The translations under genes and the position numbers were made by a program. The notes beneath the pieces were generated by a model. That model ran no database searches, had not been told where the DNA came from, and saw only the letters and a list, made by a program, of their open reading frames with translations. 64,000 nucleotides of DNA from Palsa-1033 sp963735455 (GTDB lineage Bacteria; Chloroflexota; Limnocylindria; Limnocylindrales; CSP1-4): the NCBI GenBank assembly GCA_963735455.1, contig CAVTKZ010000003.1, positions 124,001 to 188,000 on the forward strand, written 5' to 3'. This document shows positions 35,379 through 44,893 of the stretch, in pieces. Every line of letters begins with the position of its first letter. The first letter of the stretch is position 1.

Positions 35379-36092
35379 CTAGTCCTCTCCGAGGTAGGCC
35401 TTTCGCACGGCCTCGTTGTGGGCCAATGCCGCCGCAGTGTCGGTCAGGACGATCTCGCCGGTCTGGAGGATGTAGCCGCGATCCGCGACGGCCAGGGCCA
35501 TCAGCGCATTCTGCTCCACGAGCAGGATCGTGGTGCCCTGCTCGTTGATCGTCTTGATGATCGCGAAGATCTGCTCGACCAGGATCGGGGCGAGGCCCAT
35601 CGACGGCTCGTCGAGGAGCAGGATCTTGGGCGCGGCCATCAGCGCCCGGCCGATCGCCAGCATCTGCTGCTCGCCGCCGGACAGCGTCCCGGCCTTCTGG
35701 GTCGTCCGTTCCCGGAGCCGGGGAAAGAGGCCGTAGACCCGTTCGAACTCGGCCGGCAGGGCGGCCTTGTCGCGGCGCAGGAAGGCGCCCATCTCGAGGT
35801 TCTCGTGGACCGTCATCCGGGCGAAGACGTGGCGGCCCTCGGGGCTCTGGGAGACCCCCAGGCCGACGATCTGGTGGGGCGGGGTCCCGTCAATCCGCTG
35901 GCCGCGGATGGTGATCTCGCCCTGGCGCGGCCTGAGCAGGCCGGAGATGGTCCGCAGGGTGGTCGACTTGCCCGCGCCGTTCGAGCCGATCAGGGTGATG
36001 ATCTCGCCTTCCTCGATCGACATCGAGATGCCGCGCAGGGCATGGATCGCGCCGTAGTAGGTGTGAACGTCCTTGAGCTCGAGGAGGGCCAT
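35379..36092 (-). CDS. livF: Branched-chain amino-acid ABC transporter ATP-binding protein LivF
   Basis: The 237-residue ATPase has Walker A GSNGAGKSTTLRTISGL, signature LSGGEQQMLAIGRALM and Walker B LLLDEPSMGLAP, all typical of LivF. It powers uptake with LivG through LivHM. The ATG follows the livG stop by 1 nt. Confidence 0.95.
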   Translation of the reverse strand: MALLELKDVHTYYGAIHALRGISMSIEEGEIITLIGSNGAGKSTTLRTISGLLRPRQGEITIRGQRIDGTPPHQIVGLGVSQSPEGRHVFARMTVHENLEMGAFLRRDKAALPAEFERVYGLFPRLRERTTQKAGTLSGGEQQMLAIGRALMAAPKILLLDEPSMGLAPILVEQIFAIIKTINEQGTTILLVEQNALMALAVADRGYILQTGEIVLTDTAAALAHNEAVRKAYLGED

Positions 36093-36093
36093 C

Positions 36094-36966
36094 TCAGGTC
36101 GCCGCCGTCGCTGCCCGGCCGAGGTAGGCCTCGATGACCTTGGGGTTGGCCCGGACTTCGTCGGGCCGGCCCTCGGCGATCACCTCGCCATGGTCCAAGA
36201 CGGTGACCCGGTCGCTGATGCCCATGACCACGCGCATGTCATGCTCGATGAGCAGGACCGTGAGGTTCAGCTCGGAGCGCAGCTTGCGGATGAAGTCGGT
36301 CATCTCGCGGGTCTCGCTGGTGTTCATCCCGGCCGTCGGCTCGTCAAGCAGGAGGAGCTTGGGCCGGGTCGCCAGCGCCCGGGCGATCTCGAGCCGGCGC
36401 TGATCGCCGTAGGGCAGGTTGCGCGCCCAGGTCTCGGAGCGCTTCTCGAGATCGACCAGCTTGAGCAGGCCCATCGCCTCGACGATCGCGTCCTGCTCCT
36501 CGCGGAGCATGCTCGGGGTACGCAGGACCGAGTCCCACCAGTGGCTCTTGAGGTGGATGTTGAGCCCGATCCGGACGTTGTCCAGGGCCGACATCGTGCC
36601 GAACAGACGGATGTTCTGGAAGGTCCGGCCGATGCCCAGGCCGGTCACCTCGTGGGGCTTCATCGAGCGGACCTTGCTGCCCGAGCGACTGGTGATCGGC
36701 TGGCCGTCGAAGATGATCTCGCCCGCGGTTGGGGTGTGGTAGCCGGTGATCATGTTGAAGAAGGTCGTCTTGCCGGCGCCGTTCGGCCCGATCAGGGACA
36801 CGATCGAGCCGCGCGGGATGTCGAAGTCGACGTTGTTGACGGCGACCAGGCCGCCGAACCGCTTGATGATCCCGCGGGTCTTGACCAGGGTCGAGGCATC
36901 GTCCAGCTGGCCGGTCAGCAGGTTGGCCGGGAGCGCCGGCGGCGGGGGCAGGCTGGGCGCGGTCAC
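36094..36966 (-). CDS. livG: Branched-chain amino-acid ABC transporter ATP-binding protein LivG
   Basis: The 290-residue ATPase has Walker A GPNGAGKTTFFNMITGY, a signature-like LPYGDQRRLEIARALA (LSGGQ is replaced by LPYGDQ, normal for LivG), Walker B LLLDEPTAGMN and the LivG-type VLLIEHDMRVVMGISDRV. An N-terminal ~25-residue Pro-rich lead precedes the domain. The start is GTG, overlapping livM by 4 nt. Confidence 0.95.
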   Translation of the reverse strand: MTAPSLPPPPALPANLLTGQLDDASTLVKTRGIIKRFGGLVAVNNVDFDIPRGSIVSLIGPNGAGKTTFFNMITGYHTPTAGEIIFDGQPITSRSGSKVRSMKPHEVTGLGIGRTFQNIRLFGTMSALDNVRIGLNIHLKSHWWDSVLRTPSMLREEQDAIVEAMGLLKLVDLEKRSETWARNLPYGDQRRLEIARALATRPKLLLLDEPTAGMNTSETREMTDFIRKLRSELNLTVLLIEHDMRVVMGISDRVTVLDHGEVIAEGRPDEVRANPKVIEAYLGRAATAAT

Positions 36967-38351
36967 AGGTCCTCGCCCTCCCCGGGGACTTCCGGCGAGC
37001 GGGCATCAGGGCCGGTCTCCGACTGGCCGGGCGGTGCAACCGAGACGTTGTCCAGCTCGGGCGGAATGCCCAACGACAGGTCGGCCGCGGCCAGGCCGGC
37101 GACCGACAGCTCCGCTTCACGCTGGCGGTTGGGCAGGAAGCCCTGCGGCCTGAAGCGCATCATCAGGAGCAGGATGACGCCCAGGATCAGGAAGTTGTAC
37201 TGGGCCGGATTGGGCAGGAACGGGGCCGAGTCCTGGATCCGCTGGCCGAGGTAGGGCAGGAACGAGGAGTTGATGTAGACGAGGGTGACGGCGCCCACGA
37301 TCACGCCCCAGATGTTGCCGATCCCGCCCAGGATGATCATCACCAGGACCAGGATCGAGGTCGAGAAGTTGAAGAAGTCGGAGGTCGTGGCCCCCAGGTA
37401 CGAGGCCTGGAAGGCGCCCGAGATCCCGGCGAAGCTGGCCCCCAGGGCGAAGGCCAGGAGCTTGGTCCGGACCGTGTTCACGCCCATCATCTCGGCGGCC
37501 GTCTCGTCCTCCCGGATGGCCATCCAGGCCCGTCCGATCCGGGAATGCTCCAGGTTGCGGGCGACGAGGACGGCGAGCAGGAGCATGACGATCCCGAGGT
37601 AGACCGGCAGGAAGCCGGCCTGGGCGTCGAACTTGATGTTGAAGAACGGCAGGAACGGTGGATCGACCGGGTTGATGCCCTGCACCCCGCCGGTCAGGTT
37701 GACATTGTTCAGGTTGATGTTGATCGGCCCGATGTTGAGCGAGAAGTAAACCTGCGACAGGTTCTTGAAGACGAGCGGCACGATCTCGCCGAAGCCGAGG
37801 GTCACGATCGCCAGGTAGTCGCCGCGCAGGCGCAGGGTTGGGGCGCCCAGCAGGGCCCCGAAGGTGGCGACCACGATCACGGCGATCGGGACCACCAGCC
37901 AGAACGGCAGGTGGACGCCGGCCGAGCTGGCCGGAACGTTGCCCAGGAAGACGATGTTCAGGCCCAGGGCGGCCCAGTGGGGCGAGGCCAGGAAGGCGGC
38001 CACGTAGGCGCCGATCGCGTAGAACGCGACGTAACCCAGGTCCAGCAGCCCGGCAAAGCCGGCCACGATGTTCAGGCCGATGGCCATGATCGCGAAGATC
38101 GTCATGAACGTCGCGACCGTGTCGTCGGGCACTGGCAACGGGAAGACGTTGCGGCTGAACGAGGCCAGGAAGGTGTGGTTCACGTAGGGGTAGAGCAGGG
38201 CCACGATGACCAGCACCGTGATCGCGATCGTTCGCCGGGGATTGGCCTTGAGCCTGGCCCGATAGGCGCCGGGCAGGCCGGCCAGGGTCGAGCCGATGTA
38301 GCCGAACCAGGCGCCTGGCCCTGTCCCGATCGTCCGTGTCGCCCCGGTCAT
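36963..38351 (-). CDS. livM: Branched-chain amino-acid ABC transporter permease LivM
   Basis: The 462-residue permease shows the LivM signature GLLDLGYVAFYAIGAYVAAF, TLRLRGDYLAIVTLGFGEIV and GRAWMAIREDETAAEMMGVN, then GIGNIWGVIVGA, with about 10 helices. An N-terminal basic lead (~35 residues) and a C-terminal acidic/Pro-rich tail lengthen it. It overlaps livH by 4 nt (ATGA). Confidence 0.95.
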   Translation of the reverse strand: MTGATRTIGTGPGAWFGYIGSTLAGLPGAYRARLKANPRRTIAITVLVIVALLYPYVNHTFLASFSRNVFPLPVPDDTVATFMTIFAIMAIGLNIVAGFAGLLDLGYVAFYAIGAYVAAFLASPHWAALGLNIVFLGNVPASSAGVHLPFWLVVPIAVIVVATFGALLGAPTLRLRGDYLAIVTLGFGEIVPLVFKNLSQVYFSLNIGPININLNNVNLTGGVQGINPVDPPFLPFFNIKFDAQAGFLPVYLGIVMLLLAVLVARNLEHSRIGRAWMAIREDETAAEMMGVNTVRTKLLAFALGASFAGISGAFQASYLGATTSDFFNFSTSILVLVMIILGGIGNIWGVIVGAVTLVYINSSFLPYLGQRIQDSAPFLPNPAQYNFLILGVILLLMMRFRPQGFLPNRQREAELSVAGLAAADLSLGIPPELDNVSVAPPGQSETGPDARSPEVPGEGEDL

Positions 38352-39295
38352 GCCCGGTCAGCCAGCTGCTGGCCGAGGAGGCCGGTGGGCCGGAAGACCA
38401 TGATCGCGATCAGCACCCCGAAGACGATCGCGTTGGTCCAGCTGGCGGCGATGTAGCGGTCGCTCAGGGCGTTGACCTCGCCCAGGATCAAGGCACCCAG
38501 GACTGCGCCCTGCATGTTGCCGATCCCGCCCAGCACGGCCGCCGTGAACGAGTTGAGCCCGAACCGGAAGCCCAGGTTCCAGACCGTCACGTTGTTGTAC
38601 AGGATCTGGACCACGCCGGCTGCCCCGGCCAGGGCGCCGCCGATCAGGAACGTGATCGCGATCGTGCGGTTGACGTCGACGCCCATCAGGCCGGCCGTGT
38701 CCGGATCCTGGGCCGTGGCCCGCATCGCCCGGCCCTGGCGGGTCTTGGCCACGAACCAGGTCAGCAGGAAGAGGAGAGGCACGGTGACCAGGCCCACGAA
38801 GACCTGCGAGACGGTGATCGTGACCCCGTGGATCCCGAATACGTCGAGCAGGTTGTTGGTGGGGAAGATGTTGTCGATCGTGCGCTGGTTCGAGCCGCCG
38901 AAGACGAGCCCGACGTTCTGGAGGACGAAGCTCATCCCGATCGCGGTGATCAGCGGCGCAAGCTTGGGCGCCCGGCGCAGCGGCCGGTAGGCCGCCCGCT
39001 CGATCAGGACGTTGAGGCCGGCCGTGACTCCGATCGTGATGGCCAGCACGGCCAGGATCTGGACGATCATCAGCGGCGCCGGCGTGGTGGCCGTGATCTC
39101 GAAGATGCCCAGGCCGCCGGTCGATCTCGGCGCGATCAGCCCGAAGGCCAACAGCGAACCAACCATGAACACGTCGCCGTGGGCGAAGTTGATCAGCTCG
39201 ATGATGCCGTAGACGAGGGTGTAGCCCAGTGCGACGAGGGCAAAGATCAGCCCGTCCGCCAGGCCGATGATCAGCGTCTGGGCGAGCTGCTCCAT
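38348..39295 (-). CDS. livH: Branched-chain amino-acid ABC transporter permease LivH
   Basis: The 315-residue permease has LivH motifs ALGYTLVYGIIELINFAHGD near the N-terminus, RAMRATAQDPDTAGLMGVDV and AAVLGGIGNMQGAVLGAL, with about 8 helices. It is the first of the four membrane/ATPase genes and lies 104 nt downstream of livK, beyond a hairpin. Confidence 0.95.
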   Translation of the reverse strand: MEQLAQTLIIGLADGLIFALVALGYTLVYGIIELINFAHGDVFMVGSLLAFGLIAPRSTGGLGIFEITATTPAPLMIVQILAVLAITIGVTAGLNVLIERAAYRPLRRAPKLAPLITAIGMSFVLQNVGLVFGGSNQRTIDNIFPTNNLLDVFGIHGVTITVSQVFVGLVTVPLLFLLTWFVAKTRQGRAMRATAQDPDTAGLMGVDVNRTIAITFLIGGALAGAAGVVQILYNNVTVWNLGFRFGLNSFTAAVLGGIGNMQGAVLGALILGEVNALSDRYIAASWTNAIVFGVLIAIMVFRPTGLLGQQLADRA

Positions 39296-39344
39296 GTCAC
39301 GGGTCCTCGTCTGGGGCGATGAACGACGTGGTCAGGAATGAAAT

Positions 39345-39373
39345 CCCGGGCGGGCCTTGGCGGCCCGCCCGGG
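39345..39373 (-). terminator. Strong hairpin between livK and livH (partial terminator)
   Basis: Perfect 12-bp arms CCCGGGCGGGCC / GGCCCGCCCGGG enclose a 5-nt loop. In the livK direction the stem is followed by ATTTCATTCC, a weak T-rich tract. Such hairpins commonly leave more mRNA for the binding protein than for the permease. Confidence 0.75.
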
Positions 39374-39399
39374 AAAATGGCTGCTCAGGTTTTACGCGG

Positions 39400-40746
39400 T
39401 TACGGCTGCGCCTGGGTGATGACGCCCTTGTAGGTGGGCGGCCAGGTTGCACCCATGGTGTAGCTGGAGATGACCCCACCCTTCGGGTCGCCGTTCGGGT
39501 CGAGCGTGAATGACCCGATGACGGTGTCCAGACCGGCGGTGCTCATCATGGCCTGCAGAACGGCGTAGCGGTCGTTCGTGCCGGCCTTCTGGAGCGCAGC
39601 GAGGACGATCTGTCCGGCGGCATGTCCGTACGCCGCGTAGAACGGCGGCTGGGTTCCGTTGTTGGCTGCCTCGTAGGCGGCCGCCCACGTCTTGCCCGTC
39701 CCGGTCAGCTGGCTGACGTCGACGCCACCGAAGGTGAGGTAGGTGCCGACAGCCGCGGAGCCCGCGCCGTCGAACCACGACTTCTCGTTGACGCCGTCAG
39801 GCCCGAAGATCGCGATGGTCGGGTTGACCGAGCGGATGTCCTTCCACAGCTTGGCCGTGCCCTGGCCAGTGATCGCGCCGACGAAGACGACGTCCGCACC
39901 GGACGTATGGATCTTCTGGGCGAGAGCCTGGTAGTCGGTCGCGCTGGGGTCGTAGTCCTCGGTCGTCCCGTTGGCGCTGAGGACCATGCCGCCGATCTTG
40001 CCGAAGTGCTGGGCCCATGCCCGGCCGATGCCCTGGCCGTAGGTCTGGCCGTCGTCGATGACGTAGGCCTTCTTGAAGCCGAGGGAGTAGGCCCACTCGG
40101 ACGACGCGCCACCCTGGACGTCGTCGGTGTTGATGTCACGGGCGTAGTTGCGGTAGTTGTTCGGGTAGTACGAGGCGGGCTCGCCTGGGGTGGTCACGCC
40201 ATCGACGGCCTTGGTCAGGCCGGGATAGCTGTTGGCCGGGCTGAACATCGCCAGGCAGGCGCCGTTCAGGATCGGGATCGACAGCTTGGCGGCGCCCGAG
40301 TTGTAGGTGCCGATGTAGGCCATCGCGTCCGGGTCGTTGATCGCCGTGGTGGCGTTCGACTGCTCGACCGTGCCGTCCCAGTCGCCCTTGTTGGCGGCCG
40401 AGGCGTCGTCCAGGCTGATCACCTTGATCGTGAAGTTGCCGACCTTCTGGCCGTCGAGGACAGCCTTCACTTCGGCCACGATCGTGCTCGTCTGGGCCAG
40501 GCTCGTGCCCTCGAGCGGCTCGCTCGAATAGACGTCGATGGTGCTCGAGCTGCTGCCCTTCTTGTTGGCGCAGGCGGCCGGTGCCGCGGCTGCGCTGGCC
40601 GGTGCCGCGCTGGTACCGGTGCTGGCAGCAGGCGCCTGGCTGGCGGCTGTGCTCGCTGCCGGGGCCGTGGTCGCCGTGTTGCCACTGCACGCCGAGAAGA
40701 CGAGCAGCGCCCCCGCGGCCAACGCCCCGAGCTTGCTGTACTTCAT
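39400..40746 (-). CDS. livK: Branched-chain amino-acid ABC transporter substrate-binding lipoprotein
   Basis: The 448-residue protein has a lipoprotein signal (MKYSKLGALAAGALLVFSAC), a Ser/Ala/Thr-rich linker and a periplasmic-binding type I (Leu/Ile/Val) domain. Typical stretches are GDWDGTVEQSNATTAINDPD, then AYIGTYNSGAAKLSIPILNG, KKAYVIDDGQTYGQGIGRAW and ADVVFVGAITGQGTAKLWKD. ATG 40746 is supported by GAGGAGG 8 nt upstream; the frame is open further upstream. The exact ligand cannot be read from sequence. Confidence 0.94.
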   Translation of the reverse strand: MKYSKLGALAAGALLVFSACSGNTATTAPAASTAASQAPAASTGTSAAPASAAAAPAACANKKGSSSSTIDVYSSEPLEGTSLAQTSTIVAEVKAVLDGQKVGNFTIKVISLDDASAANKGDWDGTVEQSNATTAINDPDAMAYIGTYNSGAAKLSIPILNGACLAMFSPANSYPGLTKAVDGVTTPGEPASYYPNNYRNYARDINTDDVQGGASSEWAYSLGFKKAYVIDDGQTYGQGIGRAWAQHFGKIGGMVLSANGTTEDYDPSATDYQALAQKIHTSGADVVFVGAITGQGTAKLWKDIRSVNPTIAIFGPDGVNEKSWFDGAGSAAVGTYLTFGGVDVSQLTGTGKTWAAAYEAANNGTQPPFYAAYGHAAGQIVLAALQKAGTNDRYAVLQAMMSTAGLDTVIGSFTLDPNGDPKGGVISSYTMGATWPPTYKGVITQAQP

Positions 40747-40961
40747 CAAATGCTCCTCCTCTGATCCCCGTCCGCCGTTCTCGGCGAACGTTCCCGGTCG
40801 ATTCCCCCGCGCGTACAAACCATTGCCCCTCGACAGCCGACCCCCTTCGCCCATCGTCCCATGGACCCGAATGGTCCAAATTGAGGCGTCGGTGCGGCAC
40901 AGGTGGTGGCACGGCGAGCAGGCAACGGGCGGCGCGCAGGTGGCCGCCGGAGCGATGCCGT

Positions 40962-40989
40962 ATATTAGGCACTGGCGCGTCGATTGCAA
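40962..40989 (-). promoter_or_regulatory. Candidate livK promoter; 215-nt leader
   Basis: TTGCAA (40984-40989) and TAATAT (40962-40967) are 16 nt apart, in the most AT-rich spot of the 363-nt gap 40747-41109. The leader between it and livK contains a small hairpin (TGGACC-N5-GGTCCA, 40862-40878). I see no known riboswitch. The right part of the gap shows nothing clear for the plus-strand GNAT gene. Confidence 0.45.
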
Positions 40990-41109
40990 CACTGCTGTTG
41001 GGTGCCCCTTGGGTGGTTGTAGAGCGCTTCGGCGCCCGCCACCGAGAGGCGCGCTCTGGGCAGGAAAACGTCGAGCCGGTCGGATGTTGACCGCCTCTGC
41101 CGCAGCCGG

Positions 41110-41607
41110 ATGCGCCCCCCTCGTGAGGTCAGGCCCGTCGGCGTGGACTACCAGGTTCGGACGGCTCGCATCACCGATGTTGATCGGCTCGCCGCGCTCT
41201 TCGCGCCGGCCGTCGATCCGGTGGGCGGGCCGCTCGTGGCAGCCGATCTACTGCGGCAGCTCATCTACCTGCCCCAGGCCAGCGTGCTCGTCGCCGAACG
41301 GCGGCGGGAGGTCATCGGCGGCGCCGTCCTGGCCCTGCGTCCCTCGGTCCGGGCCGGCGGCTACATCGGCAGCATCGACCTGTTGCGGGTCGATGGCGCT
41401 GTCGACGAGCTGAGCGTCACCAACGACCTGCTCGAGGAGATCCTCCGATCCGCGCGCAACAAGGGCTGCACCGTCGTCGAAGCGGCGCTACCCGACGATC
41501 CCGGCGAGCGAGCCCGCTGGGAAGATCGTGGCTTCACCCAAGGCGGCTCGCTCATGACCCGGTCCGTCGCGACCCGCAAGGCCGCGCCGCGCCAGGTCCG
41601 TAGCTGA
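41110..41607 (+). CDS. GNAT-family acetyltransferase
   Basis: The 165-residue protein shows a GNAT layout: RTARITDVDRLAALF at the start, SVLVAERRREVIGGAVL, a short strand-helix LLRVDGAVDELSVTNDLLEE and the ending WEDRGFTQGG typical of an acetyl-CoA fold. The R/QxxGxG/A motif is not clear. The substrate is unknown. The ATG at 41110 has no ribosome site; GTG 41143 is an alternative. Confidence 0.65.
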   Translation: MRPPREVRPVGVDYQVRTARITDVDRLAALFAPAVDPVGGPLVAADLLRQLIYLPQASVLVAERRREVIGGAVLALRPSVRAGGYIGSIDLLRVDGAVDELSVTNDLLEEILRSARNKGCTVVEAALPDDPGERARWEDRGFTQGGSLMTRSVATRKAAPRQVRS

Positions 41608-41665
41608 TCTCCACCGTGCTGCCTGAGCTGCGCCGGTGGTCAATACCCAGGACATAGGAGTCAAC

Positions 41666-43633
41666 GTGGGCAAGAACGTCGCCGTCTTCGTGGACGTCGC
41701 GAACATCTTTTATGCGGCCAAGGCCGCGGGGGTCGACATCGATTACGTGACCCTCTTGAAATCGGCGATCGCCGGACGCGACTTCGTCCGGGCGTACGCC
41801 TATACGGGGCTCGACCCGGACAACGAGAACCAGCGCAACTTCCATGCCTTCCTCGCCCGCCACAGCTACAAGGTTGTGAGCAAGGACATCCGCAAGTACG
41901 GCGACGGCAAGGTCAAGGCGAACCTCGACATCGAGCTCGTGGTCGACCTGATGAAGACCGCCCGCAACCTCGACGTGGCGATCATCGTCTCGGGCGACGG
42001 CGACTTCGCGCCGGCGATCCGGGCCGTCCAGGAAATGGGCGTCCGCTGCGAGGTGATCAGCTTCCGGGGCAATACCAGCTCGGACCTGATCGAGGTTGCC
42101 GACCTGTTCACCGACATCACCCAGATCGCCAAGGTCGAGAAGGGCTCATCGCGCTCCGGCCGGCGGGTGGCCGATGACGACGAGGACCTGTCGATGACCG
42201 AGGTCCCCGACAAGCAGACCGAGGGCACCGGCGTCGGCCGTGGCCGGGGCACCCGCGGCGGGCGGACCCGGACCCGGGTGGCCGAGCCCGAGCCGGTGGC
42301 CGCCACGGCCCGCCCGGCCCGCTCCGGCCGTCGACCGGTCGAGGCTGCCCCGGTGGAGGTCGCTGTTGCGGCCGCGAATGGTCCGCTGCCGGCCTTCGGC
42401 GGTGGCCTGGTCGCGCTGCCCGGCGAGAAACTGTCCAAGGCGGCGATCGCTGCCGCGGCCCGCGTTCCCGCGCCGGTCGCCGTGCCGGTCGAGCCCGAGT
42501 TCGAGCTCGATATCGAGGAAGAGGAGATCCTGGCCGGCCAGGCCGGCGACGCGGATGGCGGGTCCGAGGAGGGTCAGCGCCGCCGCCGCCGGCGCGGTGG
42601 CCGGGGCCGCGGCCGGGGCCGGGGCCGGCTCGAGGGCGAGCCGGTGGCCGCCGCCGCCGCCATCCCGCCCCGGGAGGTCGTGGCCCGGCCCCTCGACCTG
42701 GACGAGGAGGAGGACGAGGTCGACATCCCGGTCGCACCCCGTCCGCCGCGCTCGGCGGCCTTCGGCTCGTTCTGGGACAGCCAGATCGGGATGGATCGCG
42801 CACCGGCGGCCAATCTCTCGCCGATCGATGTCGACGACGAGGATGAGCCGGCAATTCCCGAATACCTGATCGCCGAACAGCGGCGCGGCAACCGGCCCGT
42901 CGGCCGCGATGGCCGGCGGCCCGCCGGCGGAGCCCCGAATCGGGGCGGCCGCAACAGTGGCTACGCCGCCGCGGTCGATCGCGAGCGGTACGGCCGGGGC
43001 GGTGGCGGCGGCGGGATCAACCGCTACCCGGACGTCTCGGCCCGCCGGCCCGAGGAGCGTCCGCGCACCGAGGATCGGCCCGCCGTGGCAGCCCGCCAGG
43101 ATCGGCCGCGAAGCGGCGACGAGCCGTGGAGCGAGGTGCCGCCCGAGCTCGAGGCGATGCTCCGAGCACAGATCGCCGCGAAGCCCGGCCGACCGGCTGA
43201 CAGTCGCCCGGCCGCCCGGCCCGCTGGTCGAGCGCCCGAAGCCGCTCCAGTCACCGACGCTGCTGCCGCCGAGGCAGCCGCTCCGGCGGCAACGGCCACC
43301 CGGCGCGGACGTCCGCCCAAGGCAGTCGCGCAGCCAGCCGAGGTTTCGGCTCCGGCCGGTGCGCGTGAGGCTGAGCCGGCGAGCCCGAAGCGCCGCCCGG
43401 CGACGCGACGTGCGTCCGGATCGGCCGCGGCAGCGGCGGCGGCCGAGGCGAGCCCGGCAGCGGATGCTCCGCCGGCGCGCAAGCGGACCTCGACCCGAGC
43501 CGTGGCAGCCGCCGCAGCCGAGCCGGCCGCCGAAGCGGCTCCGGCCGCCCGCCGGAGAAGCCCGGTCAAGGCGGCCGCCGAAACGCCGGCCGCGGCCCCC
43601 AAGCGGCGCACGACCCGGAAGGTGGCCGAGTAG
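41666..43633 (+). CDS. NYN-domain (LabA-like) protein with long RGG/Ala-rich tail
   Basis: Residues 1-150 form a NYN/PIN-like RNase domain: NVAVFVDVANIFYAAKAAGV, DIELVVDLMKTARNLDVAII and VSGDGDFAPAIRAVQEMGV, with the acidic residues in place. The remaining ~500 residues are of low complexity: RGG-type stretches (GRGRGTRGGRTRTR; RRRRRGGRGRGRGRGR), acidic patches and Ala/Pro/Lys-rich repeats. This recalls RNase E/G-style RNA-binding scaffolds. GTG 41666 has AGGAG 5 nt upstream. The protein is 655 residues, far longer than usual LabA proteins (~150-300). Confidence 0.85.
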   Translation: MGKNVAVFVDVANIFYAAKAAGVDIDYVTLLKSAIAGRDFVRAYAYTGLDPDNENQRNFHAFLARHSYKVVSKDIRKYGDGKVKANLDIELVVDLMKTARNLDVAIIVSGDGDFAPAIRAVQEMGVRCEVISFRGNTSSDLIEVADLFTDITQIAKVEKGSSRSGRRVADDDEDLSMTEVPDKQTEGTGVGRGRGTRGGRTRTRVAEPEPVAATARPARSGRRPVEAAPVEVAVAAANGPLPAFGGGLVALPGEKLSKAAIAAAARVPAPVAVPVEPEFELDIEEEEILAGQAGDADGGSEEGQRRRRRRGGRGRGRGRGRLEGEPVAAAAAIPPREVVARPLDLDEEEDEVDIPVAPRPPRSAAFGSFWDSQIGMDRAPAANLSPIDVDDEDEPAIPEYLIAEQRRGNRPVGRDGRRPAGGAPNRGGRNSGYAAAVDRERYGRGGGGGGINRYPDVSARRPEERPRTEDRPAVAARQDRPRSGDEPWSEVPPELEAMLRAQIAAKPGRPADSRPAARPAGRAPEAAPVTDAAAAEAAAPAATATRRGRPPKAVAQPAEVSAPAGAREAEPASPKRRPATRRASGSAAAAAAAEASPAADAPPARKRTSTRAVAAAAAEPAAEAAPAARRRSPVKAAAETPAAAPKRRTTRKVAE

Positions 43634-43658
43634 CCAATCTCGGCCAAGCGTCCCCGCG

Positions 43659-44889
43659 ATGACCGTCGTCGGACGGCAGTGGATCACCCGGGCCGGGCCC
43701 GGGACGCTGTCGGCGGTCGCCGCCATCGTCGAGGGGGCGGCTGCCCATGCGGTCCTGATCGTCGGGCCGCCGTCGGTCGGCAAGACGACCCTCGCCGACG
43801 ATCTCGCCGCCGGCCTGCTGTGCCTGGCGCTGGAGCCGCTGGATCGGCCCTGCCGTGCCTGCCGCGGCTGCCGGCTCGTGGCCGCTGGAAACCACCCCGA
43901 CCTGCACCGGCTCGGGCCCGAGGGTCCCGGTGGCCAGGTCGTGATCGGCGACGCCGGCCCGCCCGGCTGCCCGAGGGGTGCGCAACCTCGTCGGCGAGCT
44001 GGCCTACCTGCCGGTCGAGGGCGGCCACCGGGTCGCGATCGTCGAGCACGCCGAACGGATGAACGAGGACGCCCAGAACGCGCTCCTGAAGACGCTCGAG
44101 GAGCCTCCGCCGCGGACGACGATCATCCTGTGCGCGGACGAGGAGGACCGCCTCCTGCCGACGGTCCGCTCGCGCTCCGTCCGATTGCGGATGGCACCCC
44201 TGGGGATCGCCGCGATCGAAGGGCTGCTCGTGGAGCGAGCCGTGGCCGATGCCCCGACGGCGGCCCGCCTGGCCCGGATCGTGGCCGGCCGGCCGGGTCT
44301 GGCCATGGCCTATGCCCGACTCCCCGAGGCGATCACGATTCACGACGAGATCGCGCGCACCCTGCTCGATCTGCTGTCGATCGGCGCCGCGCCGCGGCTG
44401 GTTGCCGGTCGCGAGCTGATCGAGCGCGCGGCCGCCCTCGAGGCGGCCCTCCGGCCAGTTGCTGCTCCGCCTACCGGCCGCCGGCGCGCCTGCCCCGCGG
44501 TTCGGCAAGGGGGCCGCGCCCGGCTCGGGTCCGACGAGCCCGGGCCGGGGCTGGATGGCGCAGGCCGAGGGTGCCGGCGAGCCTGGCGCCACCGGCAAGC
44601 GCGCACCCGCCGAGCGGCGCCGGGCGGTGCTGATCCTGCTCGGGATCTGGCGCGACGTCGGCCCTCGACCTGGCCATCGCCGCCCTGGGCGGGCGCCGCG
44701 AGGTGCGCGATCCGGCCCTGCTCGACGAGCTCGTCGCGGCGGCCAGCCGGGTCCATCCGGCCCAGGTCGGCGCGTTCCTCGGCCGGCTCGACCACGTCGC
44801 CGAGCTCGTCGAGGGCAACACCGGGCCCGAGCTGGCGATCGACGTCCTCGGTCCTCGACTGGCCGCAGGGCCGACCGCCTGCCGCCTGA
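43659..44889 (+). CDS. holB: DNA polymerase III delta-prime subunit (several frameshifts)
   Basis: HolB is part of the clamp loader. The frame starts with Walker A-like IVGPPSVGKTTLADDLAAG and the zinc motif PCRACRGCRLV. Near 43960-43978 it moves to another frame with NLVGELAYLPVEGGHRVAIV and EHAERMNEDAQNALLKTLEE, then SRSVRLRM (sensor). A third change near 44450-44480 and a fourth near 44660 lead to EVRDPALLDELVAAASRVHP and the end VLDWPQGRPPAA at 44889. The corrected protein is ~400 residues, normal for the family. No good ribosome site is seen before ATG 43659. Confidence 0.8.
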
Positions 44890-44893
44890 TCGG

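Noticed and set aside
43159..43633. Simple-sequence repeat in the NYN gene as a separate repeat element
   Set aside because: It is low-complexity coding sequence (Ala/Pro/Arg-rich tail) in the correct frame, not a DNA repeat array.
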